A stretch of 64,000 nucleotides of DNA, taken from contig PLMN01000007.1 of assembly GCA_003141555.1 (NCBI GenBank), positions 70,514 through 134,513 of the forward strand. Direction: 5' to 3'. Source of the DNA: Candidatus Aminicenantota bacterium (GTDB lineage: Bacteria; Acidobacteriota; Aminicenantia; Aminicenantales; UBA4085). Each line of letters begins with the position of its first letter. The stretch's first letter is position 1. The translations under genes were made by a program, and so were the position numbers. Under the pieces are notes generated by a model that worked only from the letters and a program-made list of their open reading frames with translations, was not told the origin of the DNA and searched no databases. Of the stretch, positions 1-7,096 are shown in pieces.

Positions 1-519
1 GCCGGCGTGTCCTCGGTCGTCTACGGCCTGTTCGGATTGAGCCTGTTCGTCGTGTTCCTCAAGTTCGGGGTGTCCATCATCTCCGGGGCCCTGACCCTCG
101 GCGTCATGACCCTGCCGGTCATCATCACCACGACCCGGGAAGCGCTCCGGACCGTCCCCCGGTCCTACCGCGAGGTCAGCTTCTCGCTCGGGGCCACCCG
201 CTGGCAGACCGTCCGCCACTCCGTCCTGCCCTCGGCCGTCCCCGGGATCATCACCGGGGCCATCCTCAGCATCGGCCGCATCGCGGGCGAGACCGCGCCC
301 ATCCTCTTCACCGTCGCCGCCTTTTATCTCCCGAAGCTGCCCCACGGCCTCTCCGACCAGGCCATGGCCCTGCCCTATCACCTGTACATCATTTCGACCC
401 AGATCCCCGGCATCCCCGAGAATTACCGCTACGGGACGGCCCTGGTCCTGGTCGGACTCGTCCTGATCCTGAACATCTCGGCCACGATCGTCCGGGCGAG
501 ATACCGGAAGCGGAAATGA
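1..519 (+). CDS. pstA: Phosphate ABC transporter permease PstA, C-terminal part (5' end outside window)
   Basis: The open frame runs in from the left edge and ends in TGA at 517-519, so only about 172 C-terminal residues are seen. They contain several membrane helices and the cytoplasmic coupling loop of binding-protein-dependent permeases (REVSFSLGATRWQTVRHSVLP, roughly residues 57-76 here), followed by the GRIAGETAPILFT segment typical of PstA. In the known system PstA pairs with PstC to form the inner-membrane channel for phosphate delivered by periplasmic PstS. The next gene begins inside this stop codon (ATGA), and that gene is a PstB ATPase, which supports PstA over other permeases. pstS and pstC presumably lie to the left. 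Confidence 0.93.
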   Translation, partial: AGVSSVVYGLFGLSLFVVFLKFGVSIISGALTLGVMTLPVIITTTREALRTVPRSYREVSFSLGATRWQTVRHSVLPSAVPGIITGAILSIGRIAGETAPILFTVAAFYLPKLPHGLSDQAMALPYHLYIISTQIPGIPENYRYGTALVLVGLVLILNISATIVRARYRKRK

Positions 520-1283
520 CCGCCGAAGCGCCGACCCCCAAGATCGAGGTCCGGGACCTGACCGTCGCCTACGGGCGGGAAAGCGCCCTCCGAAACCTGT
601 CGCTCGACATCCTCCCGAACGAGATCCTGAGCATTATCGGCCCCTCGAACTCGGGCAAGACTTCATTCCTCCGGGCCCTGAACCGGATGAACGACCTCGA
701 GCCCCGCATCCGGACGACGGGCACGATCCGCCTCGACGGCGCGGACATCCGCCGCGATCTCGCCGCCGAGGACCTGCGGAAGCGGGTCGGGATGATCTTC
801 GCCCTGCCGAATCCCCTTCCCCTGTCCATCTTCGAGAACATCGTCTACGGGCCCCGGAGGTCCGGTGTCCGCGACAAAAACATCCTGGCCGGGCTCGTCG
901 AGAGCAGCTTGCGATCCGCCTTCCTCTGGGATGAGGTCAAGGACCGGCTCCAAAGCTCGGCCTTCAAGCTCTCCGGAGGGCAACAGCAGCGCCTGTGCAT
1001 CGCCCGGACCCTGGCCCTCGGGCCTGAGGTGATCCTCTACGACGAGCCCTGCTCGGGCCTCGACCCCATCTCGACGGCCAAGGTCGAGGAGTCCATGACC
1101 GAGCTCCGGAAGAGCCAGACCATCGTCCTCGTGACCAACAACACCAAGCAGGCGGCCCGGGTCGGGACGCGGACGGCCTTCTTCCTATCGGGCGAGATGG
1201 TCGAGATCGGGCCGACCGACAAGATCTTCACCGCGCCCGACGACAAGCGGACGGAAGACTACATCGTGGGACGGTTCGGATGA
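516..1283 (+). CDS. pstB: Phosphate ABC transporter ATP-binding protein, first PstB paralogue with altered Q- and H-loops
   Basis: 255 residues, normal for PstB. Seen: Walker A GPSNSGKT (42-49), ABC signature LSGGQ (152-156), Walker B VILYDE (172-177) and the D-loop SGLD. Two otherwise near-invariant residues are changed. The Q-loop glutamine of the usual FQRPNPFP is alanine 96 (FALPNPLP), and the switch histidine of VTHN is asparagine 208 (VTNN). In ABC ATPases these residues contact the gamma-phosphate/Mg and trigger hydrolysis, so the ATP site built on this subunit's Walker A is probably weak or dead. The signature motif, which completes the partner's site, is intact. It overlaps pstA and the second pstB by 4 bases each, implying coupled translation. 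PstB family membership is firm; the partner arrangement is inference. Confidence 0.92.
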   Translation: MTAEAPTPKIEVRDLTVAYGRESALRNLSLDILPNEILSIIGPSNSGKTSFLRALNRMNDLEPRIRTTGTIRLDGADIRRDLAAEDLRKRVGMIFALPNPLPLSIFENIVYGPRRSGVRDKNILAGLVESSLRSAFLWDEVKDRLQSSAFKLSGGQQQRLCIARTLALGPEVILYDEPCSGLDPISTAKVEESMTELRKSQTIVLVTNNTKQAARVGTRTAFFLSGEMVEIGPTDKIFTAPDDKRTEDYIVGRFG

Positions 1284-2038
1284 GCGCCAAGATCGAGGTC
1301 GCGAAGCTGAACCTCTGGTACGGGGACTTCCAGGCGCTGATCGACGTCGACCTGGCCGTCCGGGAGAAGACCATCACCGCCCTGATCGGCTCCTCGGGCT
1401 GCGGCAAGTCGACGCTCCTCCGCTGCCTCGACCGGATGAACGATCGGATCGACGGCGTCCGCATCACGGGCTCCGTCCGGATCGACGGCGAGGACATCTA
1501 CCGGATGAAGAAGGCCGAGCTGCCCCGCCTCCGAAAGAAAGTCGGCATGGTCTTCCAGCGGCCAAACCCGTTCCCCCTGAGCGTCTACAAGAACGTCGCC
1601 TTCGGGCCCACGGTCCACCATCAGGCTAACCACGACGAGCTCGACGCCCTCGTCGAGGAGAGCCTCCGGGCGGTCAACCTCTGGGATGAGCTGAAGGACC
1701 GGCTCGACGAGAGTGCGCTCGGGCTGTCGCTCGAGCAGAAGCAGCGCCTGTGCATCGCCCGTCTGGTCGCGGTCAAGTCCGAGGTCCTGCTCATGGACGA
1801 GCCCTGCTCGGCCCTGGACCCGGTGGCCACCCTCAAGATCGAGGAGCTGATGCGCCGCCTCCGGGCTGATTTCACGATCGTCATCGTCACCCACAACATG
1901 CAGCAGGCCGCCCGCGTCTCCCAGGAAACGGGGTTTATGCTCCTCGGCGAGCTGGTCGAGTTTGGCCGGACGCCGGACATCTTCACCAGCCCGCGCGACA
2001 AGCGCACCGAAGATTACATCACTGGAAGATTCGGGTAA
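1280..2038 (+). CDS. pstB: Phosphate ABC transporter ATP-binding protein, second PstB paralogue with degenerate signature motif
   Basis: 252 residues. Walker A GSSGCGKS (37-44), the Q-loop glutamine in VFQRPNPFP (Q93), Walker B VLLMDE (169-174) and the switch histidine in VTHN (H205) are all canonical. The ABC signature normally LSGGQ reads LSLEQ (149-153), removing both glycines that bind the nucleotide across the dimer interface. This is the mirror image of the first PstB, which has a good signature but altered Q/H loops. The gene starts within the stop of pstB1 (ATGA). No phoU follows; the operon appears to end here, about 107 bases before an unrelated peptidase gene. Confidence 0.92.
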   Translation: MSAKIEVAKLNLWYGDFQALIDVDLAVREKTITALIGSSGCGKSTLLRCLDRMNDRIDGVRITGSVRIDGEDIYRMKKAELPRLRKKVGMVFQRPNPFPLSVYKNVAFGPTVHHQANHDELDALVEESLRAVNLWDELKDRLDESALGLSLEQKQRLCIARLVAVKSEVLLMDEPCSALDPVATLKIEELMRRLRADFTIVIVTHNMQQAARVSQETGFMLLGELVEFGRTPDIFTSPRDKRTEDYITGRFG

Positions 2039-2145
2039 TCTCCCCTTTTCTCCTCCGCCTTTCGGCCCCCTGGAAGATTCGCCGCCGTCCTGCGTCTAAA
2101 ATATGGGGAGAAGTGTCCCTAATTCCGGGAGGAGGTAACCACCGC

Positions 2146-3711
2146 ATGAAGCGCACCCTGACCGTCTTTGCCGCGCTCGTCGCATTCGCCGCCCTGGCGA
2201 CCCTCGCCGCGGGCGCGGAGCTGAAGCTCGACGTCAAGGAACACGTGCTGGCCAACGGGATGAAGATCCTGATGATCCCCCGGCCCGGCGTTCCTCGCGT
2301 CGTCTGCCACGTCTACTTCAAGGTCGGCTCGATCAACGAGCGGCCGGGCATCACCGGGATCGCCCACATCCACGAGCACATGATGTTCAAGGGCACCCAG
2401 GTCGTCGGCGTCACGGACTTCGCCAAGGACGCCGAGATCGACAAGCAGATCGACTCCGTCATGGACAAGATCTACCGCGAGAAGTACTGGAAGGCCGACG
2501 GCGACAAGGCCAAGATCGCCGAGTGGCAGAAGGAGTACGACGCCCTGGCCAAGGCCGAGAAGGCCTACATCGTCAAAGACGAGCTCGACAACCTGTACGC
2601 CAACAACGGCGGGACGGGGGTCAACGCCTCGACCGGCACCGAGAACACGGGCTACTATGTGACCATGCCCTCGAACAAGGTCGAGCTCCAGATGTTCATG
2701 GAGTCCGACCGGATGCTGAACGCCTACTTCCGCGAATTCTATTCGGAGAAGGACGTCATCATGGAGGAGCGGCGGCTGAGCGAGAACCAGCCCGGGTTCT
2801 TCTTCAGTGAGCAGGTCAACGGCGCCTTCTACGCGGCCACGGGCTACCACTGGGACACGGTCGGCTGGATGGACGACATCCAGAGGATCACCAAGGCCGA
2901 TCTCATCGAGTTTCATACCAAATACTATGTCCCCAACAATGCGGTCGCCATCTACGTCGGCGACTTCGATCCCGCCTCCTTGGCGGCCATGGCCGAAAAA
3001 TACTTCGGCCGCGTCCCGCGCGGTCCCGAGATCGAGCCGCTCCGCACGGCTGAGCCTCCTCAATACAGTGAGAAGCGGATGTACGGCGAAAGCTCCGCCC
3101 CGACAAGCCTCCTGATGATGTTCCACAGCGTCGCGGCCGGGCAGCCCGACGCGGCCCCGCTCCAAGTGCTGGCCAGCATCCTCGGCGGCGGGGGCGGCGG
3201 CATGCGCGGCGGCCTCGGCCCCGACGGGGAGGAGATCGGCCAGCGCGGCGGCCGCGGGTTCGGCGGCGGCGGGACCGGGCGCTTGAACAAGATCCTGGTC
3301 CAGGAGAAGCAGATGGCCGTCAGCGTCTCGGCGGCCAGCCGGGCCCAGTGGTACGTGGGCGCCTTCCAGTTCAACGCCACGCCCCGCCAGGACAAGAACG
3401 TCACGCCCGAGGACCTGGAGAAGGAAATCTGGGTCGAGATCGACAAGGTCAAGAAGGACGGCGTGACGCCCGACGAGATCCAGAAGGCCAAGAACCGGTT
3501 CGAAGCCCAGTTCATCCGCAGCCTGTCGAGCTCCAGCGGGCTCGCCGGGAGCGTCGGCCGGGCCGAGCTCATGCGCAGCTGGAAGTCGATCATGACCGAC
3601 GTCGACGACCTGAAGAAGGTCACGAACGACGACATCAAGCGCGTGGCCGCCAAGTATTTCGTCAAGGACAACAGCCTGACGGCCATCAACCGGCGCGGCT
3701 CCGGGCGGTAA
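2146..3711 (+). CDS. Exported M16 zinc metallopeptidase, catalytic partner
   Basis: 521 residues from the ATG preceded by GGGAGGAGGTAACC; an in-frame start 33 bases upstream would put extra residues before the signal peptide. An N-terminal hydrophobic signal ends near residue 25. The inverted zinc motif HxxEH is present as HIHEH (74-78), with conserved acidic residues further on, so this is a potentially active M16 peptidase. A glycine-rich insertion (about residues 347-383) interrupts the C-terminal M16 domain where the R/Y-containing segment normally lies. The following gene encodes an M16 protein lacking the zinc motif, the usual active/inactive M16B pair of bacterial envelopes. Substrate unknown. 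Confidence 0.92.
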   Translation: MKRTLTVFAALVAFAALATLAAGAELKLDVKEHVLANGMKILMIPRPGVPRVVCHVYFKVGSINERPGITGIAHIHEHMMFKGTQVVGVTDFAKDAEIDKQIDSVMDKIYREKYWKADGDKAKIAEWQKEYDALAKAEKAYIVKDELDNLYANNGGTGVNASTGTENTGYYVTMPSNKVELQMFMESDRMLNAYFREFYSEKDVIMEERRLSENQPGFFFSEQVNGAFYAATGYHWDTVGWMDDIQRITKADLIEFHTKYYVPNNAVAIYVGDFDPASLAAMAEKYFGRVPRGPEIEPLRTAEPPQYSEKRMYGESSAPTSLLMMFHSVAAGQPDAAPLQVLASILGGGGGGMRGGLGPDGEEIGQRGGRGFGGGGTGRLNKILVQEKQMAVSVSAASRAQWYVGAFQFNATPRQDKNVTPEDLEKEIWVEIDKVKKDGVTPDEIQKAKNRFEAQFIRSLSSSSGLAGSVGRAELMRSWKSIMTDVDDLKKVTNDDIKRVAAKYFVKDNSLTAINRRGSGR

Positions 3712-3724
3712 GGAGAAATCCATC

Positions 3725-5185
3725 ATGAAAAAGACAATCATCCTCACCCTCACCTGCGCCTTCCTGATCACCGGGCTCGGCCTCGGCCAGGCCCAGAAGC
3801 CGGCGGATCTCAAGTACCCGCCCCTGACCTACACCCCGCCCGATCCGGCGGCTTACCGGGTGACGTTCGCCAACGGGCTGCGGGGCTTCGTCCAGGAAGA
3901 CCACAGCCTGCCCCTGGTCAACGTCACGGCCCACATCAATTTCGGCGGCCTGTACCTGCCCAAGGACAAGCAGGGCCTCGAAAACCTGATGAGCGGCGCC
4001 TTGATCCAGGGCGGGACCAAGACCAAGGAAGGAACGGCCATCCAGGAGCGGCTCGATTTCCTCGGCGCCTCGCTGGGCTTCAACGTGGCCGAGCGGACGG
4101 CGACCCTGACGCTCTCGGTCCTGAGCAAGGACCTCGACGAAGGGCTCGGCCTGTTCTTCGACGTCCTGATGAACCCCGAATTCCGGGAAGGCCCCCTGAA
4201 CTTGGTCAAGGCCCGCGCCCTCCAGCAGCTCCGGCAGGCCAACGACCAGCCGTCCGGCGTCCTCTCCCGGGAATACGAGAAGCTCCTCTACGGCGACCAC
4301 CCGCTGACCTGGCAGCCGGTCAAGAAGAACTACGATGTCGTCACGTCCGCGGACCTGAAAGCCGTCCACGAAAAGTTCTTTTTCCCGAAGAACATCATCC
4401 TCTCCGCGGCGGGCGACTTCGCCAAGGCCGACTTCAAGGCCAAGGTGGATAAGTACGTTTCCCCCTGGAAGAACAAGGACCTGGCCTTCCCGGCCCTTTC
4501 CAAGGCCTTCCCGGCGCCCGAGCCCGGCGTCTACTTCATCCAGATGCCGACAAACCAGGGCTACATCAATATCGGCCACCTCGGGCCCGAGGACACGAGC
4601 CCCGACTACCACGCCGTCCAGGTCATGAACTTCATCCTCGGCGGCGGCAGCTTCTCCTCGCGCATCACGTCCAAGGTCCGCTCGACCGAAGGCCTGTCGT
4701 ACAACCAGGGCAGCCGCTTCACCTACCGCTGGGGATTCCCCGGGACGTTCTCGGGCTATGTCCAAACCAAGTCCTCCACGGTCGGCTACGCGATCTCGCT
4801 CATCCTGGACGAATTCAACCGCATCCGCAAGGAGCCCGTCTCGGACGCGGAGCTGGCGACCGCGATCAACTACTACCTCGAGAGTTTCGCCAACGGGTTC
4901 GAATCGCCCCAGGGAACGATGGCGAGCTTCGCCAACCTCGAGATGACCGGCAGGCCCCTGGACTACTACAAGACCTACCGGGACAAGATCAAGGCCGTGA
5001 CCAAGGCCAAAGTCCAGGAGGTCGCCAACAAGTACGTCCATCCGGACAAGGCCGTGATCATGATCGCCGGCGACTGGGATCCCTGCAACAAGGGAAGCGA
5101 CAAGTGTCCCGGACCGCTCGACAAGCTCGGCAAGGTCCACAAACTCACGCTCGCGGACCCGCTGACGGGCGAAATCACCAAGTGA
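3725..5185 (+). CDS. Exported M16 peptidase-like protein, non-catalytic partner
   Basis: 486 residues with a signal peptide (MKKTIILTLTCAFLITG, cleavage near 23). It has two M16-type domains, but the zinc motif region reads GLENLMSGALIQGG with no HxxEH, so it cannot bind zinc in the normal way. The C-terminal domain keeps the Arg/Tyr-type segment (FSSRITSKVRSTEGLSYNQG) that in M16 pairs contacts the substrate backbone in the partner's active site. It starts 13 bases after the catalytic gene, behind AAGGAGA, and is followed by an intrinsic terminator, so the two form one transcription unit. Heterodimer formation is inferred from the family. Confidence 0.9.
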   Translation: MKKTIILTLTCAFLITGLGLGQAQKPADLKYPPLTYTPPDPAAYRVTFANGLRGFVQEDHSLPLVNVTAHINFGGLYLPKDKQGLENLMSGALIQGGTKTKEGTAIQERLDFLGASLGFNVAERTATLTLSVLSKDLDEGLGLFFDVLMNPEFREGPLNLVKARALQQLRQANDQPSGVLSREYEKLLYGDHPLTWQPVKKNYDVVTSADLKAVHEKFFFPKNIILSAAGDFAKADFKAKVDKYVSPWKNKDLAFPALSKAFPAPEPGVYFIQMPTNQGYINIGHLGPEDTSPDYHAVQVMNFILGGGSFSSRITSKVRSTEGLSYNQGSRFTYRWGFPGTFSGYVQTKSSTVGYAISLILDEFNRIRKEPVSDAELATAINYYLESFANGFESPQGTMASFANLEMTGRPLDYYKTYRDKIKAVTKAKVQEVANKYVHPDKAVIMIAGDWDPCNKGSDKCPGPLDKLGKVHKLTLADPLTGEITK

Positions 5186-5199
5186 CGCATCCGTAATGA

Positions 5200-5230
5200 G
5201 GGGGGCGGCATCTGCCGCCCCCCATTTTAA
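5200..5230 (+). terminator. Intrinsic terminator after the M16 pair
   Basis: A GC-rich perfect inverted repeat (GGGGGGCGGCA 5200-5210 with TGCCGCCCCCC 5213-5223) is followed by ATTTTAATT. It starts 14 bases after the stop of the M16 gene. Confidence 0.8.
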
Positions 5231-5232
5231 TT

Positions 5233-5370
5233 GGTGACAGTAACCTGATTTCCTAATTTAACTATCATATAATTAACAAGTTGCATCGGGAATTCAATTT
5301 GCGAACCTCTATCTGCTTTGTTTTCAATAAGCATAATAGAGACTAATTCGGAAATCAGGTTACTGTCACC
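5233..5370. repeat. Repeat family A: 138-bp MITE-like element with terminal inverted repeats
   Basis: The left end GGTGACAGTAACCTGATTTCC (5233-5253) and the right end 5344-5370 are inverted copies, matching without mismatch over 21 bases and with few mismatches beyond. The roughly 90-base interior is strikingly AT-rich and encodes nothing recognisable. The right end recurs at 24661-24692 and the left-type end at 49423-49440. The ends resemble REP/MITE sequences mobilised by Y1 (RAYT-type) transposases, from general knowledge; no transposase is in the window. Confidence 0.75.
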
Positions 5371-5396
5371 GATTTAATGACATCCCCTTATTCGTC

Positions 5397-5425
5397 TGGA
5401 CGTCATCCTCGCTTTCCCTTATAAT
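5397..5425 (+). promoter_or_regulatory. Sigma70-like promoter for the CPPC protein gene
   Basis: A -35 TGGACG (5397-5402), 17-base spacer and perfect -10 TATAAT (5420-5425) lie 26 bases before the start codon at 5452. The bases after the -10 are GGGC, as at 24721 and 43940. Confidence 0.6.
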
Positions 5426-5451
5426 GGGCGTTCAAGTTGGGAGATAACTGT

Positions 5452-7014
5452 ATGAAAAAAAAGAATTTCCGCATTGTTTTCGCCGCAGCGGCGCTCCTGG
5501 GCTTCGTCCTCGCGAACCTGACCTTCGCCCAGACCCAGTCGCAGCAGCCGCCCGAATACAAAGAGGTCGTCGCCGCCAGCCGCATTCAGGACCTCGCCGC
5601 CAAGATCAAGGAGCTCGAGCGGATCAAGGCCGCTTATCCCACCACGCAGTACCTGTCCACGATCGACAGCTGGATCCTCGCGGCCAAGATCGACCTGTCC
5701 GATTCGCTCGAGGCCATCCTGGGCCTCCAGAAGGAATTCCTGACCAAGGGCAAGGGGCCGGACCTCGTCCAGGCTCCGTACATGGCCGCCGACCAGATCG
5801 TCAGCCATCCCAAGCTCAAAACCTTCGACAAGGCCAAAGTCCTGGCCGCCGTCCTGGGCTACAAGGAGGCGGTCCTCAAAGCCGTCGCGAGCCCCGAAGC
5901 CCTGCAGGGCATCCCCCTGGAACAGCGGAATTCGTTCAAGACCTTCTTTTCGTCCGGGATCGACGTCCTGGTCGCCCAAGCCCAGCTGAACACCGGCGAC
6001 GCGGCCAAGGCGCTGGCCTCCCTCGAGAGCTACCGGACCGCCGGCGGGACGGTCGACGGCCAGTATTCGTACACCAAGGCCGAGGCCCTTGTCCTTCAGG
6101 GCAAGACCAAGGAGGCCTACGAGGCCTACCTCCTCGCCGCCACCGAGAACTACGCGAAGTCGGCCGAAAAGGCCAAGGAGCTCTACGTCAAGCTCAACGG
6201 CAAGGCCGACGGCTTCGACGCCGCGCTCGAGGCCAAGCTCAAGGCGCTGCCGTATCATCCCGAGGAATTCAAGCCCGAGCCCGGCTGGAAGGGCAAAGCC
6301 GTGCTGGCCGAGATCTTCACCGGGTCCGAATGCCCTCCGTGCGTCGGGGCCGACCTCGCCTTCGACGGCCTGATCGAATCCGTGCCGGCCGACTATCTCG
6401 CCATCCTCGAATACCACCTTCCCATTCCGCGCCCCGATCCGATCATGAACCCCGCGACCAAGAAGCGGCAGGATTACTATGGCGTCAACAGTACGCCGAC
6501 GATCATCATCGACGGGGACAAGAAGCTGGTCGGCGGCGGCAGCCGGGGCATGGCCGAGGGCAAGTACAAGGAATATCGGGCCGGGATCGAAGCGCGCCTC
6601 GCCGCGGTGCCCGCCGTGGCCCTCAAGGCCAAGGCGTCCCGCGCCGGCGACGCGGTCAAGGTCGAGGCCTCGTTCGACAAGGTCGTGCCCGGCGCCGAAT
6701 ACTACGTCGTCCTCATCCAGAGAGAGGAAAAGTACAAGGGCTCGAACGGAATCGTCTTCCACAAAATGGTCGTCCGCGACCTCGCCGTCCTCGACCCCGC
6801 CGCGCCCAAGGCCGTCACGTTCGACCTGGCCGCCTCAGAACAGGCGACCGACGCCTACCTGACGGATTTCGAGAAGACGAGCACCCGCTTCCAGAACTTC
6901 AAGTTCCCCGAGCGGCACGCCAAGATCGACCGGTCGAAGCTCGGCGTCGTCTTCTTCGCCCAGGACAAGGAGACCAAGAAGGTCTTGAACGCCGTCGTCG
7001 CCGGCGTGAAGTGA
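5452..7014 (+). CDS. Exported thioredoxin-like protein with CPPC motif
   Basis: 520 residues from the ATG that has GGGAG eight bases upstream; an in-frame GTG/ATG slightly upstream would precede the signal peptide (MKKKNFRIVFAAAALLGFVL, cleavage near 26). Residues about 35-260 are helical and repeat-like (possibly TPR-related). A thioredoxin-like domain follows from about 280 with C294-P-P-C297 and a cis-proline-like segment STPTIII near 350. The C-terminal part looks beta-rich. The location implies a periplasmic thiol oxidoreductase or sensor. CPPC differs from the CGPC of thioredoxin and the CPHC of DsbA; the partner is unknown. It stands alone under its own promoter. Confidence 0.82.
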   Translation: MKKKNFRIVFAAAALLGFVLANLTFAQTQSQQPPEYKEVVAASRIQDLAAKIKELERIKAAYPTTQYLSTIDSWILAAKIDLSDSLEAILGLQKEFLTKGKGPDLVQAPYMAADQIVSHPKLKTFDKAKVLAAVLGYKEAVLKAVASPEALQGIPLEQRNSFKTFFSSGIDVLVAQAQLNTGDAAKALASLESYRTAGGTVDGQYSYTKAEALVLQGKTKEAYEAYLLAATENYAKSAEKAKELYVKLNGKADGFDAALEAKLKALPYHPEEFKPEPGWKGKAVLAEIFTGSECPPCVGADLAFDGLIESVPADYLAILEYHLPIPRPDPIMNPATKKRQDYYGVNSTPTIIIDGDKKLVGGGSRGMAEGKYKEYRAGIEARLAAVPAVALKAKASRAGDAVKVEASFDKVVPGAEYYVVLIQREEKYKGSNGIVFHKMVVRDLAVLDPAAPKAVTFDLAASEQATDAYLTDFEKTSTRFQNFKFPERHAKIDRSKLGVVFFAQDKETKKVLNAVVAGVK

Positions 7015-7044
7015 CGCGGTGATCTTCCTCCGAAGAAGAGGGGA

Positions 7045-7072
7045 TCCCTCGCTGCGCTCGGGATAACATAGG
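7045..7072. repeat. Small palindromic repeat-like sequence
   Basis: ATCCCTCGCTGCGCTCGGGAT (about 7047-7067) is an imperfect palindrome. A similar core (TCGCTCGTTCCGCTCGGGA) lies near 37857-37875. It resembles dispersed palindromes common in many bacterial genomes. Too short to judge further. Confidence 0.35.
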
Positions 7073-7081
7073 AAATTCGAC

Positions 7082-7091
7082 GGGGGGGGGG
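7082..7091 (+). repeat. G10 homopolymer overlapping the ribosome-binding region
   Basis: Ten consecutive G residues end five bases before the ATG at 7097, exactly where the Shine-Dalgarno sequence should lie. No AGGAGG-type motif is seen nearby, so the tract may itself act as the ribosome-binding site. Confidence 0.7.
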
Positions 7092-7096
7092 AACGC

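Noticed and set aside
2041-2110. Promoter for the M16 pair at TAAAAT (2097-2102)
   Set aside because: A -10-like hexamer is present but no -35 at acceptable spacing; left unannotated.
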